From: Apostichopus japonicus
Taxonomy: Eukaryota > Echinodermata > Holothuroidea > Aspidochirotida > Stichopodidae
Direction: 5' to 3'
Assembly: GCF_037975245.1 (NCBI RefSeq)
Contig: NC_092582.1
Location: forward strand, 19,866,577-19,930,576
DNA: 64,000 nucleotides
Part shown: positions 54,001-56,929 of the stretch, piece after piece
Numbering within the stretch: the first letter of the stretch is position 1
Layout: each line of letters starts with the position of its first letter
The notes under the pieces: generated by a model
The model's database searches: none
Seen by the model: only the letters and a program-made list of their open reading frames with translations
What the model was told of the DNA's origin: nothing
Made by a program: the position numbers and the translations under genes

Positions 54001-56898
54001 TTCAAGGAATGCAAATAATGAGAGAGAAGTGTCTTCAAAAGGAACTGTACTAATTTAAAGTTGAAGAAAAGAACAATCTGAAAGATAAAAGAAATGCACC
54101 CTCACACTGGGCGAATAGGACATTTAAGTATACTTTCCTTACCTGAACAATGCTACATTCACCTTAAGAACTGAATACCCAGATGTATACATCTGAGTAA
54201 AAACTAAGACATTTAAATTACCTACCTGTTGAAAATGAATAGATTGATGGACTTTGGGTGGGTGTATGTGACTTGAGGTGGATAAAAGTTTGAAATATAG
54301 GCCACATAAAATGGTTTGGAAGAGTTATCATATATCTCATCAATTTTCTTCCTTCAAGGTTCGCATCGCAAAATACTTTATAAATCATCTCAAGGTGAAC
54401 CCCAGCCAATTGGCAATTCTGTCACAGTATAGACTACAGTGTTCGCAAATCAAAGCAGAGCTGATTGATTCAGAACTAAGAGATATCCACGTATCTACAG
54501 TAATTAGGAGTCAAGGTAAGAAAACGTTACTTACTTTACAATTATACCCACCATTTTTTATTATTCCACATCATCTAAAGAAACATTAGCTAATAAAGGG
54601 CATAATAAGCACACAATTCATTTTGCCAGTTATAGTTCCTTACTCTTCATTTCTGAGGAAAAGATAAATATTTCTTAAACATATTTTTTGTCTCTTTGAA
54701 TAATTCTCATAGCAAGAGACAATTCTTGACAGTAATAATTTTAAACCACTTCCTCTTAGGTAGCGAATGGGATTATGTGATATTCTCCACTGTCCGATCC
54801 ATGTCGAAAGTTGAGATTGAAGCAAAACCTGGTAAGGGCTGGAAATCATGCCATCTTGGTTTTACCGTGGATGAAAACCAGATGAACGTAGCACTAACCA
54901 GGGCCCGGAGAGGGCATGTTGTAATCGGTAAGTACTGGGGCAATGAAAGCTGTAAATATATTTAGGGGATTTTCCTCTTGCATGGTTCCTCTTTGTGTGC
55001 AATAGAGTACAGTAGAACTTCCATTTACTTATAATTATAAAAGATATGTGCACCACCAAATGAAGTCAGAAATTTACCAGGTTTAATGTAAGGATTATTT
55101 GTTGAGCATGTACTACAATTAATTGCCAATACTGGATGCAAAGTATTAACGAATCATATGCAGTGACTGAAGAACAAAGGATCTGTGAAGTTTCCATCGT
55201 GTATACAACCTTGTTATAACTATCATAGATAGTCATATGTAATATGTACTCTCAAAATACCTATATATATATATAATATTAACCGTGTCAGAGGTCAGCT
55301 AGCTATAACAAACCGTGTTCTTGGACAGAGGAGGATCTGAAGAACGGCATGTGTTCATTAAAGTTTATTTGTAATAACATGATATATTTTAGTAACACAA
55401 TGTAGCCAAAACTAATAATACTTTTCCCCCTTTCAATTTTAATGATAATTTCCGTTTTCAGTTTCATTCAGCCCTCCTTGTGTCTTGTTAAAGAAGTTGT
55501 CTATGGCAGTGGCGTAGCCAGGATGTTTTCAGTGGGGGCGCCGGGGGGCTTCACCATTTCCCGGGAGGGCGTCTTGTTACTATCTAAGCGGAGCGCCACC
55601 ATGAGTTGGCGCGCAGCGTACGTGTTGTTTTTATTTAAAAAGTCCTCCTAGATCGTTGGAAATGACACTTCCCAGGCCTTGTAAGCTGCTCTAAAATTTT
55701 CTCAACATCCTTTATTTGAGATCCTATGCCTTGATATGGTCATCAAATAGTTTAGTGAAATAGAAAGAAAACAGTCTGGTAAGTTACTTGAAATATCATG
55801 ACATATCTTTTGTAAGTTTGACACCGGCATTGACATTTTTTCGACAAATCTGCAAATTGCGCGTGGAAAATAAGAAAAGATTGACTGGGCTTTCAGGCAA
55901 GTAACATACTGAAATGACCGAACTATATGTCAAACTGACATCAAAGATTGCGTCTGAAATATTATTAGGGCGATAGACTGATTGGCCAGTAGTTCTCAGC
56001 GATAGTATTGTCTCCTTTCTTGAAAATTTGGTTTTTAGCGGTTTTAATAGCATCAGTGTACGTCGCCAAATTTGCCAAGGGAGGGGCGAACGTACAAGAA
56101 AATTTTGGCTGAAAATGCCTCCCAGATCACTGGAAATGGCACCTCCCAGGCCTTGCAAGTTGCATCTAAGCATTTTCTATTTTGAAATTACAAGCGATAT
56201 CATATAAACGTACAAAAAAAATGTTCATGGGGGCGGTCGCTCCCTTCGCCCCCTCCCCCCCTGGCTACGCGCCTGTATTTATCAGAGCAGGAATTATATA
56301 AGTCGACGGTCGTTAACATGCATTTTCAGTGCAGTGCGACTACTGTAGAAGCTTTCTTGGCCTATACACTATGTCACGTCTGGTTTTTCAGCAACTATAA
56401 CCTACTGCCGGTCCGCGGTCGAAGGGTCGTTCATGAGTGGTCATCATGGAGAATCGAGACCATTCAGACCAATGATATATTTTCGCACATGTAATTTTTT
56501 TTCGACACCCAAAATCCCAGTGGGAGGGCGACTGGGGGCGACAAGCTTTAATGGGGGCTTTCGCCCCCAGCCCCCCCCCCCCCCCGTGGCTACGCCTCTG
56601 GTCTATGGTGATGTGATGTGGTTTGATGTGTGCAATAGGTTTTATTGATATGGTGTAGGGATATATTTGAAACATCAGTAGTGCTGCCTTCGCATATTTT
56701 AACTGAAGTTTTACTTTCCACGAGGTTATTATTTCTAACTTCATGACAGAGAAAGAATTGTCTTAGGGCTGATAGTTGTATTTCTTTTCCATCACAGGCA
56801 ACAAATACCTTCTTGGAACCTTAGAACAGTGGAAGAACCTGTTGGAAATGTATGACCAAACTAAATCACTACTACCAGCAAGTAAATTTTGTAATTAA
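33..56898 (+). CDS. HELZ2: HELZ2-like zinc finger / dual helicase / RNB exoribonuclease gene (5' partial, multi-exon span)
   Basis: This is the full span of the one gene in the window; exons are listed separately. In order the protein has a Cys-rich cassette, CCCH and C2H2 zinc fingers, a pre-helicase domain, SF1 helicase 1 (GTGKT, DEAG, NYR, TPYRLQ, ALTR), an RNB domain with DPPESQDLDDA and TSPIRR, and SF1 helicase 2 (GPPGTGKT, DEAG, QYRM, ALTRARRG). This architecture is that of HELZ2 (PRIC285). Known of the family: vertebrate HELZ2 is interferon-induced, has been described as a nuclear receptor coactivator and as an RNB-family 3'-5' exoribonuclease, and restricts LINE-1. From 8,311 to 56,898 the 24 exons sum to 9,054 nt with no internal stop and agreeing phases. 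Human HELZ2 is about 2,650-2,900 residues, so the size fits. The start codon is upstream of the window. The orthology call is from domain order, not a tree. Confidence 0.9.
196..327 (+). pseudogene. HELZ2: Decayed exon 2a of cassette copy 1
   Basis: This 132-nt stretch matches exon 2b (8,480-8,611) along its length and keeps the donor GTAAGTG. The acceptor, ACAG in copy 2, is ACAA here. The third codon counted from the junction is a TAA stop. Used as in copy 2, the exon would end the protein. Because it is phase 1 at both ends, skipping it joins exon 1a to exon 3a in frame. I infer that it is dead or skipped. Confidence 0.7.
1055..1134 (+). CDS. HELZ2: HELZ2-like exon 3a (third exon of cassette copy 1)
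   Basis: An 80-nt exon after the acceptor TATTTACAG, followed by the donor GTAACT. It enters in phase 1 and leaves in phase 0. It is open and acidic (RCEDREDVSETPTRNDSLA) and differs from exon 3b at only a few residues. It can splice onward to exon 1b at 8,311, which also starts in phase 0. Confidence 0.65.
1661..1850. repeat. Unidentified dispersed repeat R, intact copy
   Basis: The segment begins around GTTACGCTCTCCGGTTTCC and runs through ATTATCGTGAGTGGGTG. A second copy exists in two pieces, 3,047-3,106 and 6,605-6,745, separated by a LINE. Its class is unknown; no coding potential is seen. Confidence 0.6.
2248..2640. repeat. Two-copy tandem repeat, period about 234 bp
   Basis: Copies begin at 2,248 and 2,482 with CATTTTACTTTAGATTGCAG, and each runs about 155 bp in close similarity. 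Both stay open in the + frame with related peptides (IKSPIFGVEWFK and IKSPIFGIEWFK; SPCCS; AHICFE). The spacer differs. I do not recognise the peptide and do not call it a gene. It could be a fragment of a transposon protein or a captured duplicated exon. Confidence 0.6.
3047..3106. repeat. Repeat R, left piece of an interrupted copy
   Basis: This matches 1,666-1,725 up to GATTATATGTT, then breaks off where the LINE begins. The rest of the copy resumes at 6,605. Confidence 0.6.
3107..6604 (+). mobile_element. CR1-like non-LTR retrotransposon, degraded, interrupted by a hAT element
   Basis: The boundaries come from the split copy of repeat R. Inside are broken + strand reading pieces: a LINE endonuclease segment at 4,530-4,830 (TETWLGDA..., ...DAGY), a pre-RT piece at 5,345-5,554 (CRKAESRWVKTHS), and a C-terminal piece at about 5,880-6,485 (ISHFDYCNALLIGLP, GARLWNDLPSSV). 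The central RT with the YADD box is missing between about 5,640 and 5,870. The 3' end has the typical GGCGCTATGTAAATGCC tail and an ATT-rich run. Many stops and frameshifts show that it is dead. The 5' limit is inferred. Confidence 0.75.
3500..4305. mobile_element. 806-bp non-autonomous hAT-like element with 8-bp target duplication
   Basis: The ends are short inverted repeats: CAGGGTTGACCAG at the left and, read inward from the right, TAGGGTTGGTATTTT. The flanks carry the identical 8-mer GTTGGTCT at 3,492-3,499 and 4,306-4,313. The subterminal DNA is rich in TTTTTACCGG / CCGGTAAAAA stretches in both orientations. No transposase is encoded. The 8-bp duplication and CAGGG-type ends are hallmarks of hAT elements. 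Confidence 0.85.
6605..6745. repeat. Repeat R, right piece of the interrupted copy
   Basis: This matches 1,712-1,850 from TTAACTGGATAT through the run of CAAATACA. Together with 3,047-3,106 it rebuilds one copy of R. Confidence 0.6.
7380..7740. repeat. AGGTCA-rich dispersed repeat family, copy group 1
   Basis: Irregular units of roughly 150 bp contain phrases such as GAGGTCAAAAGTCAT, GTGTGAAAACCTTGTAAA and ACTTCATATTTG. The same phrases recur in at least eight introns of this gene. No coding potential is seen. Confidence 0.7.
8012..8230 (+). other. Unassigned open stretch just before cassette copy 2
   Basis: A 72-codon + strand open frame ends in TAG at 8,228-8,230. It looks more protein-like than its surroundings (TPKLTIYYVSNAGQ; LTWNDIQTRSENLG). 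It holds an acceptor-like ACCCACAG and a donor-like GTGAGT that would bound an 11-codon, phase-0 microexon at about 8,039-8,069. I cannot place it in HELZ2 or in a known transposon. It may be chance or a lost exon. Confidence 0.25.
8311..8371 (+). CDS. HELZ2: HELZ2-like exon 1b
   Basis: A 61-nt exon after TTGTGACAG, with donor GTGAGT. It goes from phase 0 to phase 1 and encodes a basic stretch (KCRSRPTRPRSVNTEN). It is the first exon of the intact cassette, which as a whole (61+132+80 = 273 nt) is 91 codons and phase 0 at both ends. Confidence 0.8.
8480..8611 (+). CDS. HELZ2: HELZ2-like exon 2b (Cys-rich)
   Basis: A 132-nt exon, phase 1 to phase 1, after GTTGTACAG and before GTAAGTG. It encodes a Cys- and Gly-rich segment (CKPKPCMEECGGAVGGC) followed by a Ser-rich tail. 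The cysteines could bind metal, but I see no standard finger spacing. This region is not obvious in vertebrate HELZ2 and is probably lineage-specific. Confidence 0.8.
9341..9420 (+). CDS. HELZ2: HELZ2-like exon 3b
   Basis: An 80-nt exon, phase 1 to phase 0, after GTATTTACAG and before GTAACA. It is acidic and polar (CEDGEDVSETPTSNDSLATE) and joins in frame to exon 4. It is probably a disordered linker. Confidence 0.8.
10146..10515 (+). CDS. HELZ2: HELZ2-like exon 4 (first CCCH zinc finger)
   Basis: A 370-nt exon, phase 0 to phase 1, after GATTTGCAG and before GTGAGTAA. It has a CxxC pair (LCGLC) near its start. Near its end is a CCCH-type finger, C-x5-C-x9-C-x3-H, running from MCRRGPRC to CMFCH and followed by EEIELW. 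The 'C-x3-H...EL..W' ending is characteristic of HELZ/HELZ2 N-terminal fingers. It is likely an RNA- or protein-binding region. Confidence 0.85.
10690..11170. repeat. AGGTCA-rich dispersed repeat family, copy group 2
   Basis: Part of intron 4. It carries the recurring phrases ('aactttgcatgtagatg', 'tcaagaactctattgttt', 'ggaggtcagagtcattggaggt'). The open frame at 10,637-10,924 is a shadow of this repeat. Confidence 0.6.
11709..12003 (+). CDS. HELZ2: HELZ2-like exon 5 (C2H2 finger and start of second CCCH finger)
   Basis: A 295-nt exon, phase 1 to phase 2, after TTTTGTAG and before GTGAGT. It holds a U1-like C2H2 finger, C-x2-C-x12-H-x5-H (CSYC ... LHLKTPDHL). Its last cysteine, in NYIICED, starts a second CCCH finger that is completed by exon 6. 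U1-like fingers next to CCCH fingers fit HELZ2 and suggest RNA contact. Confidence 0.88.
12800..13007 (+). CDS. HELZ2: HELZ2-like exon 6 (end of second CCCH finger, charged helix)
   Basis: A 208-nt exon, phase 2 to phase 0, after TTCCAACAG and before GTAGGT. With the end of exon 5 it makes C-x7-C-x11-C-x3-H (GLCRYSGKRDVDNICEFAH), followed by EVQEW. After that comes a highly charged, probably helical stretch (YRMMKIEKVRKQRLF). The finger is split by the intron between its first and second cysteines. Confidence 0.88.
13179..13243 (+). other. HELZ2: Doubtful extra exon
   Basis: Acceptor ATCTCAG and donor GTGAGTG bound 65 nt that are open in one frame. Including them would shift the phase before exon 7, while exon 6 joins exon 7 cleanly without them. 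I think it is chance or a minor isoform. Confidence 0.15.
13515..15003 (-). mobile_element. Penelope-like element (RT plus GIY-YIG endonuclease), 5'-truncated, antisense
   Basis: The minus strand reads the end of an RT: WWRYIDDIFF with YIDD at 14,946-14,957, then FLNVTL, KPTDTHQYLH and SYHPRHCQSGIAYSQALRLRR. After a few frame breaks comes a GIY-YIG-like nuclease at about 13,985-14,160 (YVDETKTTLKKQFYGH, TPVGEHFN, LPNHTIND). The expected Tyr-Val-Gly is Asp here. The 3' end near 13,515-13,550 has the 'gacgtttcgatc..agcaggatc' end typical of these elements. It starts abruptly near 15,003, so it is 5'-truncated and dead. Confidence 0.88.
15609..16314 (+). other. Unassigned broken coding-like region with an internal repeat
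   Basis: Three overlapping + strand open pieces in different frames (15,609-15,806, 15,861-16,124, 16,063-16,314) cover this stretch. The segments around 15,900-16,020 and 16,080-16,205 look like diverged tandem copies: 'gatgagattgtagaagt' against 'gatgagagtttagaagt', then similar spacing to 'atgattttcatgataa' against 'gaggttttcctaac'. I do not recognise the protein. It does not fit the splice phase of exon 7, so it is more likely a decayed insert than HELZ2 sequence. Confidence 0.3.
16322..16459 (+). CDS. HELZ2: HELZ2-like exon 7
   Basis: A 138-nt exon, phase 0 to phase 0, after CTTTAG and before GTATGT. The peptide has GVDVKC, an alternating beta-like stretch and NQWVFQVNCEEL. This resembles the 'W.F.V' strand that precedes the helicase in HELZ, HELZ2 and MOV10. 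It joins in frame to exon 6 (phase 0) and exon 8 (phase 0). Confidence 0.8.
17380..17870. repeat. AGGTCA-rich dispersed repeat family, copy group 3
   Basis: At least three units. It contains a perfect AGGTCAAAGGTCA at 17,520-17,532 (a direct repeat of AGGTCA with a one-base spacer). No coding potential is seen in intron 7 (16,460-18,687) other than this, apart from a G-run at 18,249-18,263. Confidence 0.7.
18688..19190 (+). CDS. HELZ2: HELZ2-like exon 8 (pre-helicase beta domain)
   Basis: A 503-nt exon, phase 0 to phase 2, after TTTTCACCAG and before GTAAGT. Key pieces are KRVGLLYDDDRPHFFL, QQWVVLDFG, PVLYVPLKVRV, NSEIVKFPERH and DHFHKMLWLEELA. The 'F.QW..FDFG..P' and 'FH..LWLEE.A' blocks are standard for the UPF1-like helicases MOV10, HELZ and HELZ2, just before the RecA core. 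The frame is also open upstream to 18,526, but the acceptor and phase support the start given. Confidence 0.92.
19690..20112 (+). CDS. HELZ2: HELZ2-like exon 9 (beta-barrel / stalk before helicase 1)
   Basis: A 423-nt exon, phase 2 to phase 2, after CGTCTGCAG and before GTAAAT. It carries GGELYAKISLTDSLLDD, a barrel-like run, VLVQFQLERIHLCEMH and LLFPPANMEP. In MOV10/HELZ proteins 'V.VQF.L.R..LC.MH.A.D' sits directly before motif I, as here. Confidence 0.92.
20113..21495 (+). other. Intron 9, nothing recognised
   Basis: 1.4 kb of AT-rich intron between exons 9 and 10. I see no recognisable element; the small open frames at 20,702-20,971 on both strands are chance. Confidence 0.6.
21496..21720 (+). 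CDS. HELZ2: HELZ2-like exon 10 (helicase 1, Walker A)
   Basis: A 225-nt exon, phase 2 to phase 2, after TTCCAACAG and before GTAATG. It has the Q-motif area (NLNPRQSIVSEYIV), Walker A as GAFGTGKTETLAR and the start of motif Ia (KILVCTHSN). The P-loop lysine and threonine are present, so ATP binding is expected. The usual GPPGTGKT is GAFGTGKT here, close to HELZ-type loops. Confidence 0.95.
21721..23577 (+). other. Intron 10, with an unclassified repeated phrase
   Basis: 1.86 kb. It contains a short ATT microsatellite near 21,840. A phrase around 'aagacataaacaa...gcttatcactgat' occurs near 21,930-21,990 and again near 22,960-23,015, so two copies of some decayed repeat are likely. No protein signature is seen. 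Confidence 0.45.
23578..23789 (+). CDS. HELZ2: HELZ2-like exon 11 (helicase 1, motif Ia to Ib)
   Basis: A 212-nt exon, phase 2 to phase 1, after TTTTACAG and before GTAGCT. It completes motif Ia as THSN-SAADVLV with exon 10, then reads LHKFLTDRKIMDE and a charged insert ending PTYQDIIG. This is normal for the 1B/1C region of UPF1-like helicases. Confidence 0.92.
24111..24319 (+). CDS. HELZ2: HELZ2-like exon 12 (helicase 1, Walker B)
   Basis: A 209-nt exon, phase 1 to phase 0, after CCTCTTTAG and before GTATAA. It reads NIVVTTLATS, then Walker B YIVIDEAGQALETEAMIPL and motif III as SGDHIQIRPK. The DEAG box identifies an SF1 helicase of the UPF1/MOV10 type. The GDxxQ glutamine is kept, which is expected for coupling ATP hydrolysis to movement. 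Confidence 0.95.
24840..24990. repeat. AGGTCA-rich dispersed repeat family, copy group 4
   Basis: One to two worn units in intron 12 (24,320-25,245), with 'gttgaggtcaacagagggt' and 'gaggtcatccgagggc'. The rest of the intron shows a TTTC-rich run at 24,336-24,362 and nothing else recognised. Confidence 0.5.
25246..25524 (+). CDS. HELZ2: HELZ2-like exon 13 (helicase 1, motif IV)
   Basis: A 279-nt exon, phase 0 to phase 0, after TTGTTGCAG and before GTAAGT. It reads VLERLFEW, then motif IV LLTYNYRVEKKILDF, LHYGGKL and TSYINTAE. The 'L..NYR....I..F.S..FY.G.L' pattern is diagnostic for this family. Confidence 0.95.
26040..26420. repeat. AGGTCA-rich dispersed repeat family, copy group 5
   Basis: Two to three worn units within intron 13 ('gtttatttgagatcatc', 'gaggtcatgttcagtctaaaaatcttgtaaaa'). 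The rest of this intron holds nothing recognised. Confidence 0.55.
26581..26679 (+). CDS. HELZ2: HELZ2-like exon 14 (helicase 1, before motif V)
   Basis: A 99-nt exon, phase 0 to phase 0, after GGTCTGTAG and before GTAAGA. It encodes VEQVQALAYTWP and IAVLTPYRLQ. The 'I.VLTPY..Q' block is the conserved strand before motif V. Confidence 0.94.
27118..27193 (+). CDS. HELZ2: HELZ2-like exon 15 (helicase 1, QG element of motif V)
   Basis: A 76-nt exon, phase 0 to phase 1, after CATTGCAG and before GTATGT. It encodes VEQIRQKLRSRRL and ESVQNVQG. The 'V..VQG' turn leads into motif V, completed in exon 16 (KAVFISTVRT). Confidence 0.93.
28281..28604 (+). other. Unassigned open stretch in intron 15
   Basis: Two overlapping + frames (28,281-28,604 and 28,322-28,597) cover a less AT-rich segment, about 28,140-28,700. 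I see no protein family signature on either strand. It is probably a decayed mobile element of unknown type. Confidence 0.2.
28862..29226. repeat. 20-bp palindromic minisatellite
   Basis: From about 29,032 to 29,226 the unit GCCGATAAACATGGTTTATC repeats about ten times with a strict 20-bp period. The stretch from 28,862 is a diverged version of the same. Each unit holds GATAAAC and GTTTATC, a 7-bp inverted repeat around ATG, so each can form a hairpin and neighbouring units can pair. Confidence 0.9.
29227..30371 (+). other. Rest of intron 15, nothing recognised
   Basis: 1.1 kb between the minisatellite and exon 16. It is AT-rich with no protein signature or repeat that I can name. Confidence 0.5.
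30372..34431 (+). CDS. HELZ2: HELZ2-like exon 16 (end of helicase 1 plus complete RNB exoribonuclease module)
   Basis: A 4,060-nt exon, phase 1 to phase 2, after ATTTTCAG and before GTGAGT. It opens with motif V (KAVFISTVRT) and motif VI (LITALTRCQCLLYVIGDP) of helicase 1, then a roughly 200-residue acidic linker. An OB-like region follows (GRAYAVLADGS). The RNB domain starts near 31,925 with TGRAYRDFRKKDVFTVDPPE. The catalytic box DPPESQDLDDA begins at 31,976, and the domain ends near 33,090 with HFTSPIRRFIDLVVHRML. The four acidic residues expected for metal binding and the TSPIRR arginines are all present, so 3'-5' RNA decay activity is predicted. The C-terminal third (VVQVQLTAGLQRGLLVPKIQ, VKSWLPLVEMM) resembles the S1-like and linker region of HELZ2. 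There are no stops, and the size is remarkable beside exons of 61-503 nt. Confidence 0.96.
34970..35980. repeat. AGGTCA-rich dispersed repeat family, copy group 6 (largest)
   Basis: About five to six units of roughly 150 bp in intron 16, with phrases such as 'aggtcatttgaggtaaacagatgtcaaaa', 'aacatgataactc' and 'gatcaacagaggtcaaa'. It ends near 'ggcaaggaatcactaattc', which also occurs at the end of other groups. Confidence 0.75.
36033..36132. repeat. Two-copy 56-bp tandem repeat
   Basis: GTGAAACTCATA at 36,033 and 36,089 starts two copies ending in CCCAGTACGGTGAGTTCT, with only small differences. Confidence 0.8.
36682..36797 (+). CDS. HELZ2: HELZ2-like exon 17 (linker before helicase 2)
   Basis: A 116-nt exon, phase 2 to phase 1, after CCTCAACAG and before GTAAGC. 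It reads RFEEAVQMVASTAACRKL. This helix joins the RNB C-terminal region to helicase 2. Confidence 0.85.
37690..38215 (-). mobile_element. Ty3/gypsy gag remnant, antisense
   Basis: The minus strand reads RKRALLLNALEAEGQRIYYTL from near 38,160, then TFRNEMIRDQLVK, REYLLLES and KALSIAKLFEQTARDAKS after frame breaks. The 'KRA.LL...G.EG..I..TL' and 'IRDQLV' blocks are typical of Ty3/gypsy gag. No matching pol was found next to it, so it is a fragment. Confidence 0.65.
38480..41640 (-). mobile_element. BEL/Pao-like LTR retrotransposon remnant, antisense
   Basis: Read on the minus strand in order: gag-like NQQRVDWARLSEFADDLE (about 41,430), a protease block with KLDTGSQ (DTGS at 40,719-40,730), a pre-RT block with YYIPHYSVIRLEK (about 39,900), RT catalytic box TYMDDV (YMDD at 39,522-39,533), and a post-RT segment with VLGVKWNHEDD and AKICGKIFKSWV. 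This order and these motifs fit BEL/Pao. Stops and frameshifts occur throughout. I could not identify LTRs with confidence. Confidence 0.75.
41711..41863 (+). CDS. HELZ2: HELZ2-like exon 18 (helicase 2, start of Walker A)
   Basis: A 153-nt exon, phase 1 to phase 1, after ATATAAAG and before GTATTC. It reads LRLGPEFNIEENVP, then NESQREALHLALSNTF and SVIQGPPG. 'N.SQ..A...AL' is the Q-motif, and the P-loop begins at the exon end. The acceptor lacks a good pyrimidine tract directly before it, but the phase fits exon 17. Confidence 0.9.
41940..42905 (-). mobile_element. Rex1/CR1-like LINE, 5'-truncated, antisense
   Basis: The minus strand encodes RT with GAPQGGVLSLWLF, KYADDTVITG (YADD at 42,781-42,792) and LQLNVTKPKERIIDFR, then after a frameshift near 42,415 the C-terminus (KVAQRVIGVHLPSL, LRARYRYSF). 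It ends at a run of AATTC units at 41,948-41,968 (read as TTGAA on the + strand), a typical microsatellite tail. Confidence 0.85.
42925..43000 (+). mobile_element. Short inverted LINE piece opposite the truncated 5' end
   Basis: GTGTAGGTGCGCTTCAGGGC at 42,931 onward, encoding VGALQGCVLP, is the reverse complement of the matching RT segment at about 42,860-42,895. The two lie head to head with about 35 bp between. This is the shape left by 5' inversion during LINE insertion. Confidence 0.65.
43600..44240. repeat. AGGTCA-rich dispersed repeat family, copy group 7
   Basis: About four units in intron 18, with 'aaacttaagttaacttcatacttag', 'gtggtcaacagattgaaagtctgaaaacct' and 'catatgcttggtatgtggatcc'. 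It ends with 'ccaagaatcactaatt', as in group 6. Confidence 0.75.
44617..44760 (+). CDS. HELZ2: HELZ2-like exon 19 (helicase 2, rest of Walker A and motif Ia)
   Basis: A 144-nt exon, phase 1 to phase 1, after TTTGTCACAG and before GTATGG. It completes GPPG-TGKTRTGAFLAYF and carries motif Ia as KILYCGPSNKSVDV. P-loop lysine and threonine are present. Confidence 0.94.
45310..47030 (+). mobile_element. CR1-like LINE fragment A, interrupted by LINE B
   Basis: The left part (to about 45,600) reads NLGVRIDPEVNMDDHIKHIC and LVHYLITSRIDYGNYLLYG, ending in a 'lqrihntaarivak' segment. The right part resumes near 46,622 with TPVLEDLHWLSISARIKF, LLLTHKCLNG and APTLWNNIPLNIRKP. These are consecutive blocks in CR1-type ORF2 C-termini, so one element was split by the insertion between them. 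It is 5'-truncated and lacks the RT core. Confidence 0.8.
45603..46620 (+). mobile_element. LINE fragment B (jockey/RTE-type) nested in LINE A
   Basis: It reads TDWFAANKLSLNIDKTKYIV, VDFVQFLGVSIDSRITWREH and GVGILSKLKHTL, then a more 3' block (NSNIHAHNTRQADNLYPRQF). The tail near 46,598-46,620 is AATAAATAAAATGAATGAA. It is 5'-truncated before the catalytic box and interrupted by frameshifts. A G-run lies at 46,387-46,402. Confidence 0.8.
47699..48006 (+). CDS. HELZ2: HELZ2-like exon 20 (helicase 2, 1B/1C insert)
   Basis: A 308-nt exon, phase 1 to phase 0, after TTTCTCACAG and before GTAACT. It carries FSIVRVYSESIEQQDFPMPG, then a charged helical part with IALHHMIRAHSAPHA. 'RVYSE.IE..DFP.PG' followed by 'LHH.IR' is typical of HELZ2 helicase 2. 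Confidence 0.93.
48608..48810 (+). CDS. HELZ2: HELZ2-like exon 21 (helicase 2, Walker B and motif III)
   Basis: A 203-nt exon, phase 0 to phase 2, after TATCTACAG and before GTAATC. It reads QVILCTCNASGRAVL, Walker B as VIIDEAGMCSEPETLIPL, and motif III as VVLIGDHMQLR. All catalytic positions are kept. Confidence 0.95.
49367..50371. repeat. 67-bp minisatellite, 15 copies
   Basis: Fifteen units start at 49,367 and every 67 bp after that, with no length change to 50,305. The unit begins TGAGCCTGAGAGCAGATACT and ends CTTAATATC. Inner units are nearly identical and the outermost ones are worn. It lies in intron 21 and does not encode part of the protein, although 67 is not a multiple of three and any read-through would rotate frames. 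Confidence 0.95.
50580..50682 (+). CDS. HELZ2: HELZ2-like exon 22 (helicase 2, motif IV)
   Basis: A 103-nt exon, phase 2 to phase 0, after CCATTGTAG and before GTGAGC. It encodes RPIIQEPHAKKLGAENSLME, then TLKIQYRM. 'L..QYRM' is motif IV of UPF1-like helicases. Confidence 0.95.
50683..53643 (+). other. Intron 22, nothing recognised
   Basis: 3 kb without a clear protein signature. It has an AAT microsatellite at about 52,008-52,023. The region from about 51,040 to 52,870 is less AT-rich and may be a decayed non-coding insert. I could not define its ends. Confidence 0.4.
53644..53874 (+). CDS. HELZ2: HELZ2-like exon 23 (helicase 2, between motifs IV and V)
   Basis: A 231-nt exon, phase 0 to phase 0, after TCCATAG and before GTGAGT. 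It reads HEEICHFPSEAFYEGELQTA, RIWPNGPDYPRVFCHVVG and SRSNPLEVYHV. 'H..I..FPS..FY.G.L' continues directly from QYRM in exon 22. Confidence 0.95.
54359..54515 (+). CDS. HELZ2: HELZ2-like exon 24 (helicase 2, before motif V)
   Basis: A 157-nt exon, phase 0 to phase 1, after TCCTTCAAG and before GTAAGA. It reads VRIAKYFINHLKVNPSQLAI, LSQYRLQCSQI and VSTVIRSQG. This is the equivalent of exons 14 and 15 of helicase 1 joined in one exon. Confidence 0.95.
54760..54927 (+). CDS. HELZ2: HELZ2-like exon 25 (helicase 2, motifs V and VI)
   Basis: A 168-nt exon, phase 1 to phase 1, after CCTCTTAG and before GTAAGT. It reads SEWDYVIFSTVRS (motif V) and QMNVALTRARRGHVVIG (motif VI). The arginine finger is present. 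Confidence 0.95.
55507..56600. mobile_element. 1,094-bp hAT-like non-autonomous element with 8-bp target duplication
   Basis: The left end is CAGTGGCGTAGCCAGG and the right end, read inward, is CAGAGGCGTAGCCACGG. The flanks are GTCTATGG at 55,499-55,506 and 56,601-56,608, an exact 8-bp duplication. It lies in intron 25. Inside, 'cctggctacgcgcctg' near 56,258-56,273 looks like another element end, so the unit may be composite. A hairpin core, GCGCCACCATGAGTTGGCGC, is at 55,593-55,612. No transposase is seen. Confidence 0.88.
56798..56898 (+). CDS. HELZ2: HELZ2-like exon 26 (last exon, with stop)
   Basis: A 101-nt coding part, entered in phase 1 after TCCATCACAG. It reads NKYLLGTLEQWKNLLEMYDQ and ends in TAA at 56,896-56,898. 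'L.....W..LL..Y' is the usual end of this helicase family. No good AATAAA lies close behind; the first clear one is at 58,608. Confidence 0.85.
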
Positions 56899-56929
56899 TT
56901 CTGTCCTGAGGCAAAAGGAATTTATACAG

